Of a DNA stretch of 64,000 nucleotides, positions 28,793-37,178 are shown in pieces (position 1 is the first letter of the stretch; the number at the start of each line of letters is the position of its first letter). The position numbers were made by a program, and so were the translations under genes. Source of the stretch: Parasedimentitalea marina. GTDB lineage: Bacteria > Pseudomonadota > Alphaproteobacteria > Rhodobacterales > Rhodobacteraceae. The stretch is taken from assembly GCF_004006175.1 (NCBI RefSeq), contig NZ_CP033219.1, positions 1,302,001 through 1,366,000 of the forward strand, read 5' to 3'. The notes under the pieces are model-generated. The model was not told the DNA's origin and searched no databases. It saw only the letters and a program-made list of their open reading frames with translations.

Positions 28793-30147
28793 TAGGTTTT
28801 TTCCCCATCGCGGCGGGCCTTTTTGGCGCGCAGAATATCCATCAGTTTCTGGGCTCGGCCCGGTTTGTTGACCTGCGGCGTACGCGCAATGGCCAGTGTA
28901 CCGTCTTCGACGTTCTTGGTGACAACCGCGCCCGTTGCCGTCATCGCCTCGTTGCCGATTTTGACCGGGGCGACTAACATGGTGTTCGAGCCAATAAAGG
29001 CGTTGGCGCCAATCTCGGTGTGGTGCTTCATCACGCCGTCATAGTTGCAGGTGATGGTGCCTGCACCGATGTTGGTGTTCTTACCGACCGAGGCATCACC
29101 GATGTAGCTGAGGTGATTGACCTTGGCGCCCTCGGCGATTTCAGCGTTTTTGATTTCAACGAAATTGCCCACATGGGTGTTCTCGGCCAGTTCGGCACCG
29201 GGGCGCAGGCGGGCATAAGGGCCGACCTTGGCACCACGGCTGACGTGGCAGCCTTCGAGGTGAGAAAAGGCACGGATCAAGGCGCCACTTTCCACGGTCA
29301 CACCGGGGCCAAATACCACGTTGGGTTCGATAACTGTGTCACGCCCGATGAAGGTATCCAGCGAAAAATAGACGGTTTCCGGGGCCATCAACGTAACGCC
29401 CAGCTCCAGCAGTTCGGCGCGGGCGCGGCATTGAAACACGGCATCCGCTCGGGCCAGATCCGCGCGCGAGTTCACGCCCAGAGTTTCGGCCTCGTCACAG
29501 GCAACGGCGGTGACACTGCAGCCTTGGGCGCGGGCGAGTTCAACTATATCGGTTAAGTAGTATTCGCCTGAGGCGTTCTTATTGCCAACTTTGGAAATCA
29601 ACTCAAACAGCAGCGATGCGTCGCAGGCCATTAGACCAGAATTACAAAACGTTATGTCGCGTTCTTCTTCGTCGGCATCTTTGTATTCAACGATGCGTTC
29701 CAAATTGTCGCCATCCATCACCAGACGGCCATAGCGCCCTGGGTCGGCTGCTTGGAAGCCTAGTATCACCAAGTCCGCGTTGGCACGGGCCGCGATCATG
29801 CGTTCTAGCGTATCGGGCTGTAAAAAGGGGGTGTCGCCATACAGTACGACAACATCGCCCTGGAAGCCGTCCAGTGCGGCGCGAGCCTGATCAACGGCAT
29901 GGGCGGTGCCCAGTTGTTCGGTCTGCAACACCACCTGCGCGGACTCGTCGATATCTGCCACGGCGGCCGTGACGGCGTCTGCCTCGTGGCCAGCGACGAT
30001 AACTGTCTGGTCCGGATCCAGCGCACTGCCCGCGCGCATGGCGTGGGCCAGCATCGGGGCCTGGGCGATGGGATGAAGGACCTTGGGCAGGTCAGAGTTC
30101 ATCCGCGTGCCTTTGCCTGCGGCCAGGATGATCAGGGCGGTGCTCAT
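28792..30147 (-). CDS. glmU: Bifunctional UDP-GlcNAc pyrophosphorylase / glucosamine-1-phosphate acetyltransferase
   Basis: GlmU makes UDP-N-acetylglucosamine in two steps. The 451-aa protein has the uridyltransferase loop LAAGKGTRM at 8-16, VLYGDTPFL near 100, and a C-terminal left-handed beta-helix with many hexapeptide repeats. That part includes RLRPGAELAENTHVGNFVEIKN, with active-site His in KVNHLSYIGDA. ATG 30147 gives the canonical start; a longer frame to 30207 lacks family sequence. glmS follows with a one-base overlap, so both enzymes for UDP-GlcNAc precursor supply are coupled. Confidence 0.97.
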   Translation of the reverse strand: MSTALIILAAGKGTRMNSDLPKVLHPIAQAPMLAHAMRAGSALDPDQTVIVAGHEADAVTAAVADIDESAQVVLQTEQLGTAHAVDQARAALDGFQGDVVVLYGDTPFLQPDTLERMIAARANADLVILGFQAADPGRYGRLVMDGDNLERIVEYKDADEEERDITFCNSGLMACDASLLFELISKVGNKNASGEYYLTDIVELARAQGCSVTAVACDEAETLGVNSRADLARADAVFQCRARAELLELGVTLMAPETVYFSLDTFIGRDTVIEPNVVFGPGVTVESGALIRAFSHLEGCHVSRGAKVGPYARLRPGAELAENTHVGNFVEIKNAEIAEGAKVNHLSYIGDASVGKNTNIGAGTITCNYDGVMKHHTEIGANAFIGSNTMLVAPVKIGNEAMTATGAVVTKNVEDGTLAIARTPQVNKPGRAQKLMDILRAKKARRDGEKT

Positions 30148-30277
30148 ATGGCTTTTCTCTTTGTTTTCTTGTTTAACCCGTTCTATCTGCTGCGAGGCTC
30201 GGTGCAAGCCATCTCGGCATCAAACAAAATTGCGGGTTGCAATATCATATGGCGAAAATACGCCGAAAGGGGCGAGA

Positions 30278-30940
30278 ATGCGAACGGTGATTTTTGATCT
30301 GGACGGGACTTTGGCCGATACCTCGGGTGATTTGCTGGCTGCGGCCAATAGCTGCTTTCGTCAGATGGGTCTAGGAGATGTTCTGAATCGACCCGAAGAC
30401 GCTGCCGTTGCCCTGCGGGGTGGGCGCGCGATGCTGACCCATGGGCTGAAGCGTGAGCAGCATTTTGATGCGGTAATAGTAGATGAATATTATCCTGTAC
30501 TTCTTGATGCATACAGAGAGTCGATAGCATTGCATACAGTGCTTTATCCAGGCGCAATGGCCGCCGTTGAGGCGCTTAAGTATGCTGGATACGGTGTTGG
30601 AATCTGTACGAATAAACCCGAAGCCCTTGCGGAATTGTTGTTAACGAAACTTAATGTGCGCGGTGCGTTTGCATCGCTCATAGGGGCCGATACCCTGCCA
30701 GTGCGCAAGCCGAACCCGGAACCCCTGCGGGAGGCGGCGCGGCGTGCGGGAGGTGATCCCGCTCGGACGATTTTGATTGGCGATAGTGATACCGACCGCA
30801 ACACGGCGGCTGCGGCCGGAGTGCCGTCTGTGTTGGTGACTTTTGGTCCCTCGGGCGAGGACATGGCGGCCTTGAACCCAGAAGGTTTGCTGGATGATTT
30901 TGCGGACCTGCCAGACATGGTGGCGCAGCTTATCGGTTGA
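30278..30940 (+). CDS. HAD-family phosphatase, phosphoglycolate phosphatase-like
   Basis: The 220-aa HAD hydrolase has the nucleophile motif DLDGT (Asp7 and Asp9), the helical cap, CTNKPEALAE (motif II Thr), KPNPEPL (motif III Lys) and GDSDTD (motif IV). It ends in a Gph-like manner. ATG 30278 is preferred because MRTVIFDLDGT is the standard start and AAAGG lies upstream; the open frame extends 65 codons further without similarity. It is divergent from glmU. Phosphoglycolate from RubisCO or DNA repair is the typical substrate, but sugar phosphates are possible given the DegT aminotransferase downstream. Confidence 0.85.
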   Translation: MRTVIFDLDGTLADTSGDLLAAANSCFRQMGLGDVLNRPEDAAVALRGGRAMLTHGLKREQHFDAVIVDEYYPVLLDAYRESIALHTVLYPGAMAAVEALKYAGYGVGICTNKPEALAELLLTKLNVRGAFASLIGADTLPVRKPNPEPLREAARRAGGDPARTILIGDSDTDRNTAAAAGVPSVLVTFGPSGEDMAALNPEGLLDDFADLPDMVAQLIG

Positions 30941-31018
30941 TTGTTTACCGGTCGGGTTGTGACGCCTTAGTTGTTTCAACCCCTTGACGATCATCCAGTT
31001 GCGGCTCAAGAACGCAAA

Positions 31019-32212
31019 ATGAACGAGATTTTTTCAGGTAGCTTCACCCAGCAAGAGCCACTTTCCGAGGCCGCAATTGCGGCGGCGTTAGCGGTTATGC
31101 GCCACGGACGGTTGCACCGCTATAACGTCGAGCCAGGCGAACTGGGCGAGGCGGCGCTGCTGGAGCAAGAGTTCGCGGCGCAAATGGGGGCGAGGTATTG
31201 CCTTGCGGTGGCTTCGGGCGGCTATGCGCTGGCCACAGCCATGCGCGCGGTAGGGGTCACCGCTGGCGACGCTGTGTTGACCAATGCCTTTACTCTAGCA
31301 CCTGTGCCGGGCGCGATTGCCTCGCTTGGCGCGAAACCGGTATTCGTGGATGTGACCGAGGATTTGGTTATTGATCTGGATGATCTGGCTGCCAAGGCCG
31401 GGCAAGCGCGGGTTTTGATGCTAAGCCACATGCGCGGCCACCTGTGTGACATGGATCGGCTGATGCAGATTTGCGATGCGGCGGGCATTACGGTGATCGA
31501 GGATTGCGCCCATACCATGGGAGCCTCGTGGAACGGCGTTGCCTCAGGGCGGCACGGCGCGATTGGCTGCTATTCCTGTCAGACTTACAAGCACGTGAAT
31601 TCGGGCGAGGGCGGTTTGCTGATCACCGACGATGAAGACATCGCTGCGCGAGCGATCATGCTGTCTGGATCATATATGTTGTTTGAGCGCCATCTGGCGG
31701 CACCCGATCCGGCAGTGTTTGACCGCATCAAATACGACACTCCCAATATCTCCGGCCGAATGGATAATTTGCGGGCTGCCATCCTGCGACCGCAACTTAC
31801 TGATCTGGCGACCCAGGTTGAGCGCTGGAATACGCGGTATCGCTGCATCGAGGCGGGTCTGCAGAATACGCCGGGCTTGCAGGTGATCCACCGGCCTGAG
31901 GCCGAAGTCTATGTCGGCTCTTCGATCCAGTTTCTGTTGCTCGATTGGGCCGCAGACAAGGTGCAGGATGTCATTCGCCGCTGTGGCGCGCGCGGCGTCG
32001 AGCTGAAGTGGTTTGGGGGCGCCGAGCCTGTTGCTTTCACCTCACGCTATGACAGTTGGCGTTATGCCAGCCAGCAAAACCTACCGCAAAGCGACCGTAT
32101 TCTGGCTGGCATCGTCGATATGCGGGTGCCGCTGACGTTCAGCCTTGAGGATTGCGCGCTGATCGCCCGTATCATCCGGGCCGAAACCAGTGCGGTCTTT
32201 CAAAGTAAATAA
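31019..32212 (+). CDS. DegT/DnrJ/EryC1/StrS family aminotransferase
   Basis: The 397-aa PLP enzyme has the family features. These are YCLAVASGGYALATAMRA near 60-77 (phosphate-cup residues), VIEDCAHTMGA at 159-169 and the Schiff-base lysine Lys191 in QTYKHVNSGEGG. A typical substrate-loop follows around PNISGRMDNLRAA. Members transfer amino groups to nucleotide-linked keto sugars. No sugar dehydratase or other pathway gene is nearby, so its product is unknown. It lies 78 bases after the HAD phosphatase, in the same direction. Confidence 0.85.
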   Translation: MNEIFSGSFTQQEPLSEAAIAAALAVMRHGRLHRYNVEPGELGEAALLEQEFAAQMGARYCLAVASGGYALATAMRAVGVTAGDAVLTNAFTLAPVPGAIASLGAKPVFVDVTEDLVIDLDDLAAKAGQARVLMLSHMRGHLCDMDRLMQICDAAGITVIEDCAHTMGASWNGVASGRHGAIGCYSCQTYKHVNSGEGGLLITDDEDIAARAIMLSGSYMLFERHLAAPDPAVFDRIKYDTPNISGRMDNLRAAILRPQLTDLATQVERWNTRYRCIEAGLQNTPGLQVIHRPEAEVYVGSSIQFLLLDWAADKVQDVIRRCGARGVELKWFGGAEPVAFTSRYDSWRYASQQNLPQSDRILAGIVDMRVPLTFSLEDCALIARIIRAETSAVFQSK

Positions 32213-32395
32213 CGCCTGAACATCGGTTTGATTAGGCGCCGTTAAAGCGGCGGCTGGTCACATTTCGACAGTTTTCATGGACTGACCTGAATGACCCGGC
32301 GGTTGTTCGGCGGTGTGCGTGCGCGCAGTTAGCGGGTATTCCATGCGAATAATTACAACTAACCTTTGATTTGAACAGGGTTTGGTTTGTTGCGG

Positions 32396-32424
32396 TTGAC
32401 GCGAATCGAGTCCTGTTCTACTAA
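32396..32424 (+). promoter_or_regulatory. Candidate promoter of the leucine-degradation cluster
   Basis: TTGACG (32396-32401) and TACTAA (32419-32424) are 17 bases apart, 51 bases before the ivd start codon. Box matches are five and three of six. The following palindrome overlaps the expected transcription start. Confidence 0.5.
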
Positions 32425-32425
32425 A

Positions 32426-32439
32426 TGAACAAGTGTTCA
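32426..32439. promoter_or_regulatory. Candidate operator TGAACA-ag-TGTTCA at liu promoter
   Basis: A perfect 6+6 inverted repeat sits just after the -10 box, where a repressor would block initiation. A half-site TTGAACA lies upstream at 32370-32376. The form is like TetR-family operators; no regulator gene is in the cluster. Confidence 0.5.
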
Positions 32440-32474
32440 GATAATGTGAGATTATCCCTGGGAGGGAGCCCGCA

Positions 32475-33638
32475 ATGTTCAATGCAAGTATGCAATTCGA
32501 TCTAGGTGACGACGTGAATGCCCTGCGCGATATGGTGCATCGCTGGGCGCAGGATCGGGTCAAGCCGATGGCGCAGCAAATTGATCAGAGCAACGTGTTT
32601 CCCACCGAGCTCTGGAAGGAAATGGGTGATCTGGGATTGCTGGGGGTCACGGTCCCCGAGGTGTTTGGCGGCGCGGGCATGTCCTATCTGGCGCATACCA
32701 TCGCGGTGGAGGAGGTGGCCCGGGCCAGTGCCTCGGTGGCGCTGTCTTACGGGGCGCATTCAAACCTGTGCGTCAACCAGATCAAACTGAACGGAAGCGA
32801 TGCGCAGCGGGCAAAATACCTGCCGGGACTGGTGTCTGGCGACCATGTTGGCGCCTTGGCCATGTCCGAAGCCGGGGCCGGGTCTGATGTGGTGTCGATG
32901 ACCTTGCGGGCGGAAAAGCGGAACGATCATTATCGGCTGAACGGCAACAAATACTGGATCACCAATGGCCCAGACGCTGACACGCTGGTGGTCTATGCCA
33001 AGACCGATCCAGACGCGGGCTCAAAAGGCATCACCGCCTTTATCGTTGAAAAAGAAATGGCAGGATTTTCGACCTCGCCGCATTTTGACAAGCTGGGCAT
33101 GCGCGGGTCAAACACCGCCGAGCTGATCTTTGATGACGTCCAAGTGCCATTTGAGAACGTGTTGGGCGAAGAGGGGCGCGGAGTTGCTGTGCTGATGTCG
33201 GGACTGGATTATGAACGCGTGGTATTGGCCGGTATTGGCACTGGTATCATCGCCTCCTGTATGGACGAAATGATGCCCTATCTGGCCGAGCGTAAACAGT
33301 TTGGTAAGCCTATCGGTTCTTTCCAGCTGATGCAGGGCAAGATAGCAGACATGTATACAGCGATGAATTCTGCGCGTGCCTATGTCTATGAGGTTGCCAA
33401 AGCCTGTGATCGGGGAACGGTGACCCGGCAGGACGCGGCGGCCTGCTGTCTGTACGCCTCTGAGCAGGCGATGGTGCAGGCGCATCAGGCGGTGCAGGCG
33501 CTGGGCGGGGCGGGATATCTGTCCGACAATCCGGTGGGCCGCATTTTCCGCGATGCCAAGCTGATGGAGATCGGCGCTGGAACATCTGAAATTCGCCGCA
33601 TGCTGATTGGACGCGAGTTGATGGGGGCAATGTCGTGA
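32475..33638 (+). CDS. ivd: Isovaleryl-CoA dehydrogenase
   Basis: This FAD enzyme oxidises isovaleryl-CoA from leucine to 3-methylcrotonyl-CoA. The 387-aa acyl-CoA dehydrogenase has [14 protein letters not shown] and [11 protein letters not shown] near residues 135-170. The catalytic base is Glu247 in GLDYER, the position special to isovaleryl-CoA dehydrogenases. The MCAD-type glutamate position reads GAGTSEIRR, without the Glu, which supports the assignment. ATG 32475 has GGGAGGGAG upstream. It is first in the leucine cluster, and its stop overlaps the next start (GTGA). Confidence 0.95.
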   Translation: MFNASMQFDLGDDVNALRDMVHRWAQDRVKPMAQQIDQSNVFPTELWKEMGDLGLLGVTVPEVFGGAGMSYLAHTIAVEEVARASASVALSYGAHSNLCVNQIKLNGSDAQRAKYLPGLVSGDHVGALAMSEAGAGSDVVSMTLRAEKRNDHYRLNGNKYWITNGPDADTLVVYAKTDPDAGSKGITAFIVEKEMAGFSTSPHFDKLGMRGSNTAELIFDDVQVPFENVLGEEGRGVAVLMSGLDYERVVLAGIGTGIIASCMDEMMPYLAERKQFGKPIGSFQLMQGKIADMYTAMNSARAYVYEVAKACDRGTVTRQDAAACCLYASEQAMVQAHQAVQALGGAGYLSDNPVGRIFRDAKLMEIGAGTSEIRRMLIGRELMGAMS

Positions 33639-34132
33639 AGAGATACCTCGCGGTAGCCCTGTTTCTGGGAACATCCGTTTCGGCCCAGGATATAGTCTAT
33701 TCACATGAGGCAACGGATACCTGCGCAATGCAGGCAGACTCGATTGATGATAGAAGGCAGTGCATCGGGATGTCGGCCAATGCCTGCATGGAAGCCTCTC
33801 CGGAAGGATTTACAACCATTGGCATGATGCAGTGCATCGACAGCGAGCGGGAGTACTGGGATGGGCAGTTGAACCAGACTTACAAACTGCTGAAGGATGC
33901 CTACAAACCGCAGGATGCCGAGCTGGATAAGATGGAGTCATCTGCGCCGCGCATGGGGCCAGCCTTGCGCGATATGCAACGCTCCTGGATTGCCTATCGC
34001 GATGCAACCTGTGACTTCGAGCAGTCGCAATGGGGTGGAGGCAGTGGCGGCGGTCCTGCTGTTTTGTCCTGTTTGCTCAGACTGACCGCGTTTCAGTCGA
34101 TCTTTCTGCTGCAGACCTGGTCTGGCGAATAG
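33635..34132 (+). CDS. LprI/DUF1311-type secreted protein, paralogue 1
   Basis: The 165-aa protein has a signal peptide ([17 protein letters not shown]) and six cysteines in the mature part, and ends with the DUF1311 pattern [19 protein letters not shown]. The [14 protein letters not shown] helix is also typical. DUF1311 includes the mycobacterial lysozyme inhibitor LprI, but most members are uncharacterised. GTG 33635 overlaps the ivd stop by 4 bases, so the protein is translated together with a cytoplasmic dehydrogenase. A similar protein with the same six-cysteine order is encoded at 36528-37178. The function in leucine use is unknown; envelope stress or lysozyme resistance are possible. 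Confidence 0.8.
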   Translation: MKRYLAVALFLGTSVSAQDIVYSHEATDTCAMQADSIDDRRQCIGMSANACMEASPEGFTTIGMMQCIDSEREYWDGQLNQTYKLLKDAYKPQDAELDKMESSAPRMGPALRDMQRSWIAYRDATCDFEQSQWGGGSGGGPAVLSCLLRLTAFQSIFLLQTWSGE

Positions 34133-34158
34133 CACGGCCACAGTCGCGATGCTGGTGA

Positions 34159-34197
34159 AAACAAAAGGCCCACGCAACCGAGAGAGACTGCGCGGGC
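34159..34197 (-). terminator. Terminator of ompW
   Basis: On the minus strand GCCCGCGCA pairs with TGCGTGGGC (one G-U pair) around a 12-base loop and runs into CTTTTGTTTT. It lies about 50 bases after the ompW stop, in the gap before the convergent LprI-like gene. Confidence 0.8.
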
Positions 34198-34249
34198 AAA
34201 ATGCTGAGATGATGAACCAAGGGAGCGTCATCACATTGGATACAAAGGA

Positions 34250-34852
34250 TCAGAACTGGTGCACGTAGCTCAGGCCAATCACGATGGGGTCTATCTCGGC
34301 GGTACCAATGGACACGCCATCCAGGGTGGCGTTGCTGTCAATGTCCATATAGCGCACATTCAAGCGCATCGCGCCACGATCCGACACCTGCCAGTCCGCG
34401 CCAGCCTGAACAGCATATCCCCAGCTGTCTTCCAGAGCCAGAACGCCCAATGCCGAGGACTCTTCAAAGAATGTGGTGTAGTTCAGGCCAACCCCGAAAA
34501 AGGGTTTGATTTTGCCGTTGGTGGGCACGTGATAGTTGACAGACAAGGTCGGCGGCAGCTGCCGTGTGGTACCCGCAAAGGCCCCGCCAATGGTAATGTC
34601 ATGCTCGAACGGAGTGGCCGCCAACAATTCAATGCCAAGATTGTCACGGATGAAATACTCGACAGTAAGCGACAGTTGGGTGTCGTCGCCGATGGAGGTG
34701 GCGCTACCTGCCAGGATACCATTGTCGGACTTGGGATTGACGTTGGCGACGCCGACCCCAAAGGTCCAGTCGCCCTGGGATTGGGCGATTGCGGGCGCGG
34801 CAAGGGCAGTACATGCGGCGGTTACGGCCAGGGCCGCTATGGTGCGTTTCAT
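34250..34852 (-). CDS. OmpW family outer-membrane protein
   Basis: The 200-aa protein has a signal peptide (KRTIAALAVTAACTALAAPAIA) and alternating amphipathic strands for an eight-stranded barrel. GDWTFGVGVANVNPKSDNG is at the N-terminus, LTVEYFIRDNLGIELLAATPF comes near residue 65, and it ends in ...GLSYVHQF with the C-terminal Phe used by the BAM machinery. OmpW proteins are small channels for hydrophobic compounds. It lies on the opposite strand inside the leucine cluster, with its own terminator. Uptake of branched or hydrophobic acids is a possible link but not shown. Confidence 0.92.
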   Translation of the reverse strand: MKRTIAALAVTAACTALAAPAIAQSQGDWTFGVGVANVNPKSDNGILAGSATSIGDDTQLSLTVEYFIRDNLGIELLAATPFEHDITIGGAFAGTTRQLPPTLSVNYHVPTNGKIKPFFGVGLNYTTFFEESSALGVLALEDSWGYAVQAGADWQVSDRGAMRLNVRYMDIDSNATLDGVSIGTAEIDPIVIGLSYVHQF

Positions 34853-35001
34853 GGGGAATTAGCCTTTTCTTCTGTATCCGCACAGAGGGTGCCAGAAAAG
34901 GCAGAAATGAACCCTGACATAGATCAAGTTCCTGCTGTCTTGCCCTTTGAAAATGCAGTGAAAAATAACATACCCGGTATGCACTGGAGGCATGGTTAGA
35001 G

Positions 35002-36531
35002 ATGACTGAAATATACAGGCATTCGGGGCTAAAGCCGGATGGCAGCTGGGATCTTCCTGATCGGCTGAACATGGCGGCGCAGGCCTTGGCGCACCCGGCC
35101 GGGCAGCTGGCGGTGATTGATCTGACCGGTCCGCAGCGGGTGGATGTGTCTTATGGTGAATTGGCGCAGATGGTGGACGCTCTTGCACGTTATTTGCTGA
35201 CCCGTATTCAGCCGGGTGATCGCGTCGGTGTTTTGCTCAGCCAATCGGTCGGCTGTGCGGCGGCGCATCTGGCCATCTGGAAAGTTGGCGCCATTTCGGT
35301 GCCGCTGTTCAAATTGTTCAAAAGTGACGCTCTGGCCAGTCGTGCGGGTGATGCCGGGGTGCAGTTTGTCTTCACTGATGTTGAGGGCGCCGATCTGCTG
35401 GGCGATCTGGCGGAACCGGTGATGGTTGATCAGGCTGGGCTGGCTGGTGATGTCGTTGGCTTTGCCGAGACCGCGCCCGATACCCCAGCCGTGCTGATCT
35501 ACACATCCGGCACCACGGGCAGCCCTAAAGGCGCGTTGCATGGTCACCGGGTGTTAACAGGGCATTTGCCGGGTGTTGCGATCAGCCATGACCACCTTGG
35601 CCAACCCGGTGATTGCCTGTGGACGCCGGCCGACTGGGCCTGGATTGGCGGCTTGTTTGATGTCGCGATGCCGGGACTGGCGCTGGGCGTGCCCGTGGTG
35701 GCGGCACGGTTGGACAAGTTCACCCCCGAGGCCTGCGCCAATGTGATCGCGCGTGGCGATGTCCGCAACGTGTTTTTCCCTCCCACCGCCTTGCGCATGC
35801 TCAAGGCGGCCGGGCAGGGGCTCAGCGGTCTGCGCTCGGTTGCCTCGGGCGGAGAGCCCCTGGGCGCGGAGATGCTCGCCTGGGGCAAGCGGTGTCTTGG
35901 CGTGAGTATCAACGAATTCTATGGCCAGACTGAATGCAATATGGTCGCGTCTTCCTGTGGCGCGGATTTCGCACCGCGCCCCGGCTGTATCGGTAAGGGG
36001 GTACCGGGGCATGACCTTGCGGTTCTGGACGGCGACGGAGTGCCTTGTCATGACGAAGGTGATGTCGCAGTGCGCCGTGGATCCGCCCCGATGATGCTGA
36101 AATACTGGAACCGCCCTGACGAGACCGCTGCCAAGTTCAATGGGGAATGGTTGATCACAGGCGATCGCGGTATTTGGGAGGGCGACTATCTGCGCTTTGT
36201 TGGGCGCGAGGATGATGTGATCACCTCCTCTGGCTATCGTATCGGCCCGGCTGAGATAGAAGACTGTTTGATGACACATCCGGCGGTAGCCACGGTGGGG
36301 GTGGTGGGCAAGCCGGACCCGCTGCGCACCGAGATCGTCAAGGCCTATGTGGTGTTGAAACCCGGCCAAGCGGCCAGCGAGAAAGAGTTGCAAGATCACG
36401 TTAAAGAGCGCCTGGCCCAGTACTCCTATCCGCGCGAGGTGGAATTTCTAGAGGCGTTGCCCATGACCGTCACCGGCAAAGTGATCCGTAGGGAACTGAA
36501 GGCCCGGGCTGGGGGAGAGACCGGGCAATGA
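35002..36531 (+). CDS. AMP-forming acyl-CoA synthetase in the leucine cluster
   Basis: The 509-aa enzyme has the adenylation P-loop YTSGTTGSPKG (167-177), WTPADWAWIGGLFD near 205, EFYGQTE near 305, GDRGIWEGDYLRFVGREDD, and the catalytic Lys493 in TVTGKVIRREL. The form is like medium-chain (ACSM-type) acyl-CoA synthetases. In this cluster it probably activates isovalerate or a related short branched acid so that Ivd can act; acetoacetate is another candidate, since it is the pathway end product. Its stop overlaps the next start by 4 bases (ATGA). Confidence 0.88.
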   Translation: MTEIYRHSGLKPDGSWDLPDRLNMAAQALAHPAGQLAVIDLTGPQRVDVSYGELAQMVDALARYLLTRIQPGDRVGVLLSQSVGCAAAHLAIWKVGAISVPLFKLFKSDALASRAGDAGVQFVFTDVEGADLLGDLAEPVMVDQAGLAGDVVGFAETAPDTPAVLIYTSGTTGSPKGALHGHRVLTGHLPGVAISHDHLGQPGDCLWTPADWAWIGGLFDVAMPGLALGVPVVAARLDKFTPEACANVIARGDVRNVFFPPTALRMLKAAGQGLSGLRSVASGGEPLGAEMLAWGKRCLGVSINEFYGQTECNMVASSCGADFAPRPGCIGKGVPGHDLAVLDGDGVPCHDEGDVAVRRGSAPMMLKYWNRPDETAAKFNGEWLITGDRGIWEGDYLRFVGREDDVITSSGYRIGPAEIEDCLMTHPAVATVGVVGKPDPLRTEIVKAYVVLKPGQAASEKELQDHVKERLAQYSYPREVEFLEALPMTVTGKVIRRELKARAGGETGQ

Positions 36532-37178
36532 AACACGCACGCGTCCTCACTTTTGGTGCACTTCTATTTGGCTGGGCTCTCGCTGTGCAAGTTAATGCAC
36601 AAGTCACAATCTCCGGTGAAACCACTCCAGAAGACGAAGGCGGCTTTACATTCAATAGTGGCCTCATTGAAAGCTGCATGACAGAAGCCCGAGACAATCT
36701 GGGAAGTGAAGGCTACCGGCGGGCAATCCCCGATGCCGTCCACGATTGTATTGGTCTGGGCGCTGCAGATTGTATGGACCAGACGGATTACTCTACCTAT
36801 GGAATGGGGCAGTGTCTTGGGCTTGAGGCTGCGTATTGGGCTGCGCGCTTGGATTACGTCTACGCGGATCTAGAGATCTGGGCCGACACGATGCACGCGC
36901 ATGTCCCTGCCGATCACTATGCAATTGAGCGAACAGCGCCTAAGACCCTGAAGCGAATGAAAGCCGAGGGGAATAGGTTTCGCCGGGCATCATGTCAGTT
37001 CCAGGCAAGCACCTATTGGGGAGGCACCGCCGCTGGGCCAGCTAGGGGGGCTTGCAAATTGAGCAGGACAGCTGAACAGGCACTAAAATTGGAAAATCAA
37101 TTACGTGGCATTTGTGGATCCCAGATTGGAGATGGAATTCGCGAAATATGCAAAACCCGCGAGGTAACACATCAATGA
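36528..37178 (+). CDS. LprI/DUF1311-like secreted protein, paralogue 2
   Basis: The 216-aa protein has a signal peptide ([23 protein letters not shown]). It shares six cysteines and surrounding motifs with the product at 33635-34132: CIGxxAxxCM, TxGMxQC, ExxYWxxxLxxxY and WGGxxxGPA. Two more cysteines lie in a C-terminal extension (GICGSQ, EICKTRE). It is thus a divergent DUF1311 relative. Both ends overlap neighbours by 4 bases: the acyl-CoA synthetase before and liuB after. The coupling to cytoplasmic catabolic genes is strong, and the function is unknown. Confidence 0.75.
   Translation: MKHARVLTFGALLFGWALAVQVNAQVTISGETTPEDEGGFTFNSGLIESCMTEARDNLGSEGYRRAIPDAVHDCIGLGAADCMDQTDYSTYGMGQCLGLEAAYWAARLDYVYADLEIWADTMHAHVPADHYAIERTAPKTLKRMKAEGNRFRRASCQFQASTYWGGTAAGPARGACKLSRTAEQALKLENQLRGICGSQIGDGIREICKTREVTHQ

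Noticed and set aside
28793..28900. Possible glmS ribozyme or leader control
   Set aside because: The region upstream of glmS is glmU coding sequence, with a one-base overlap, so there is no leader.
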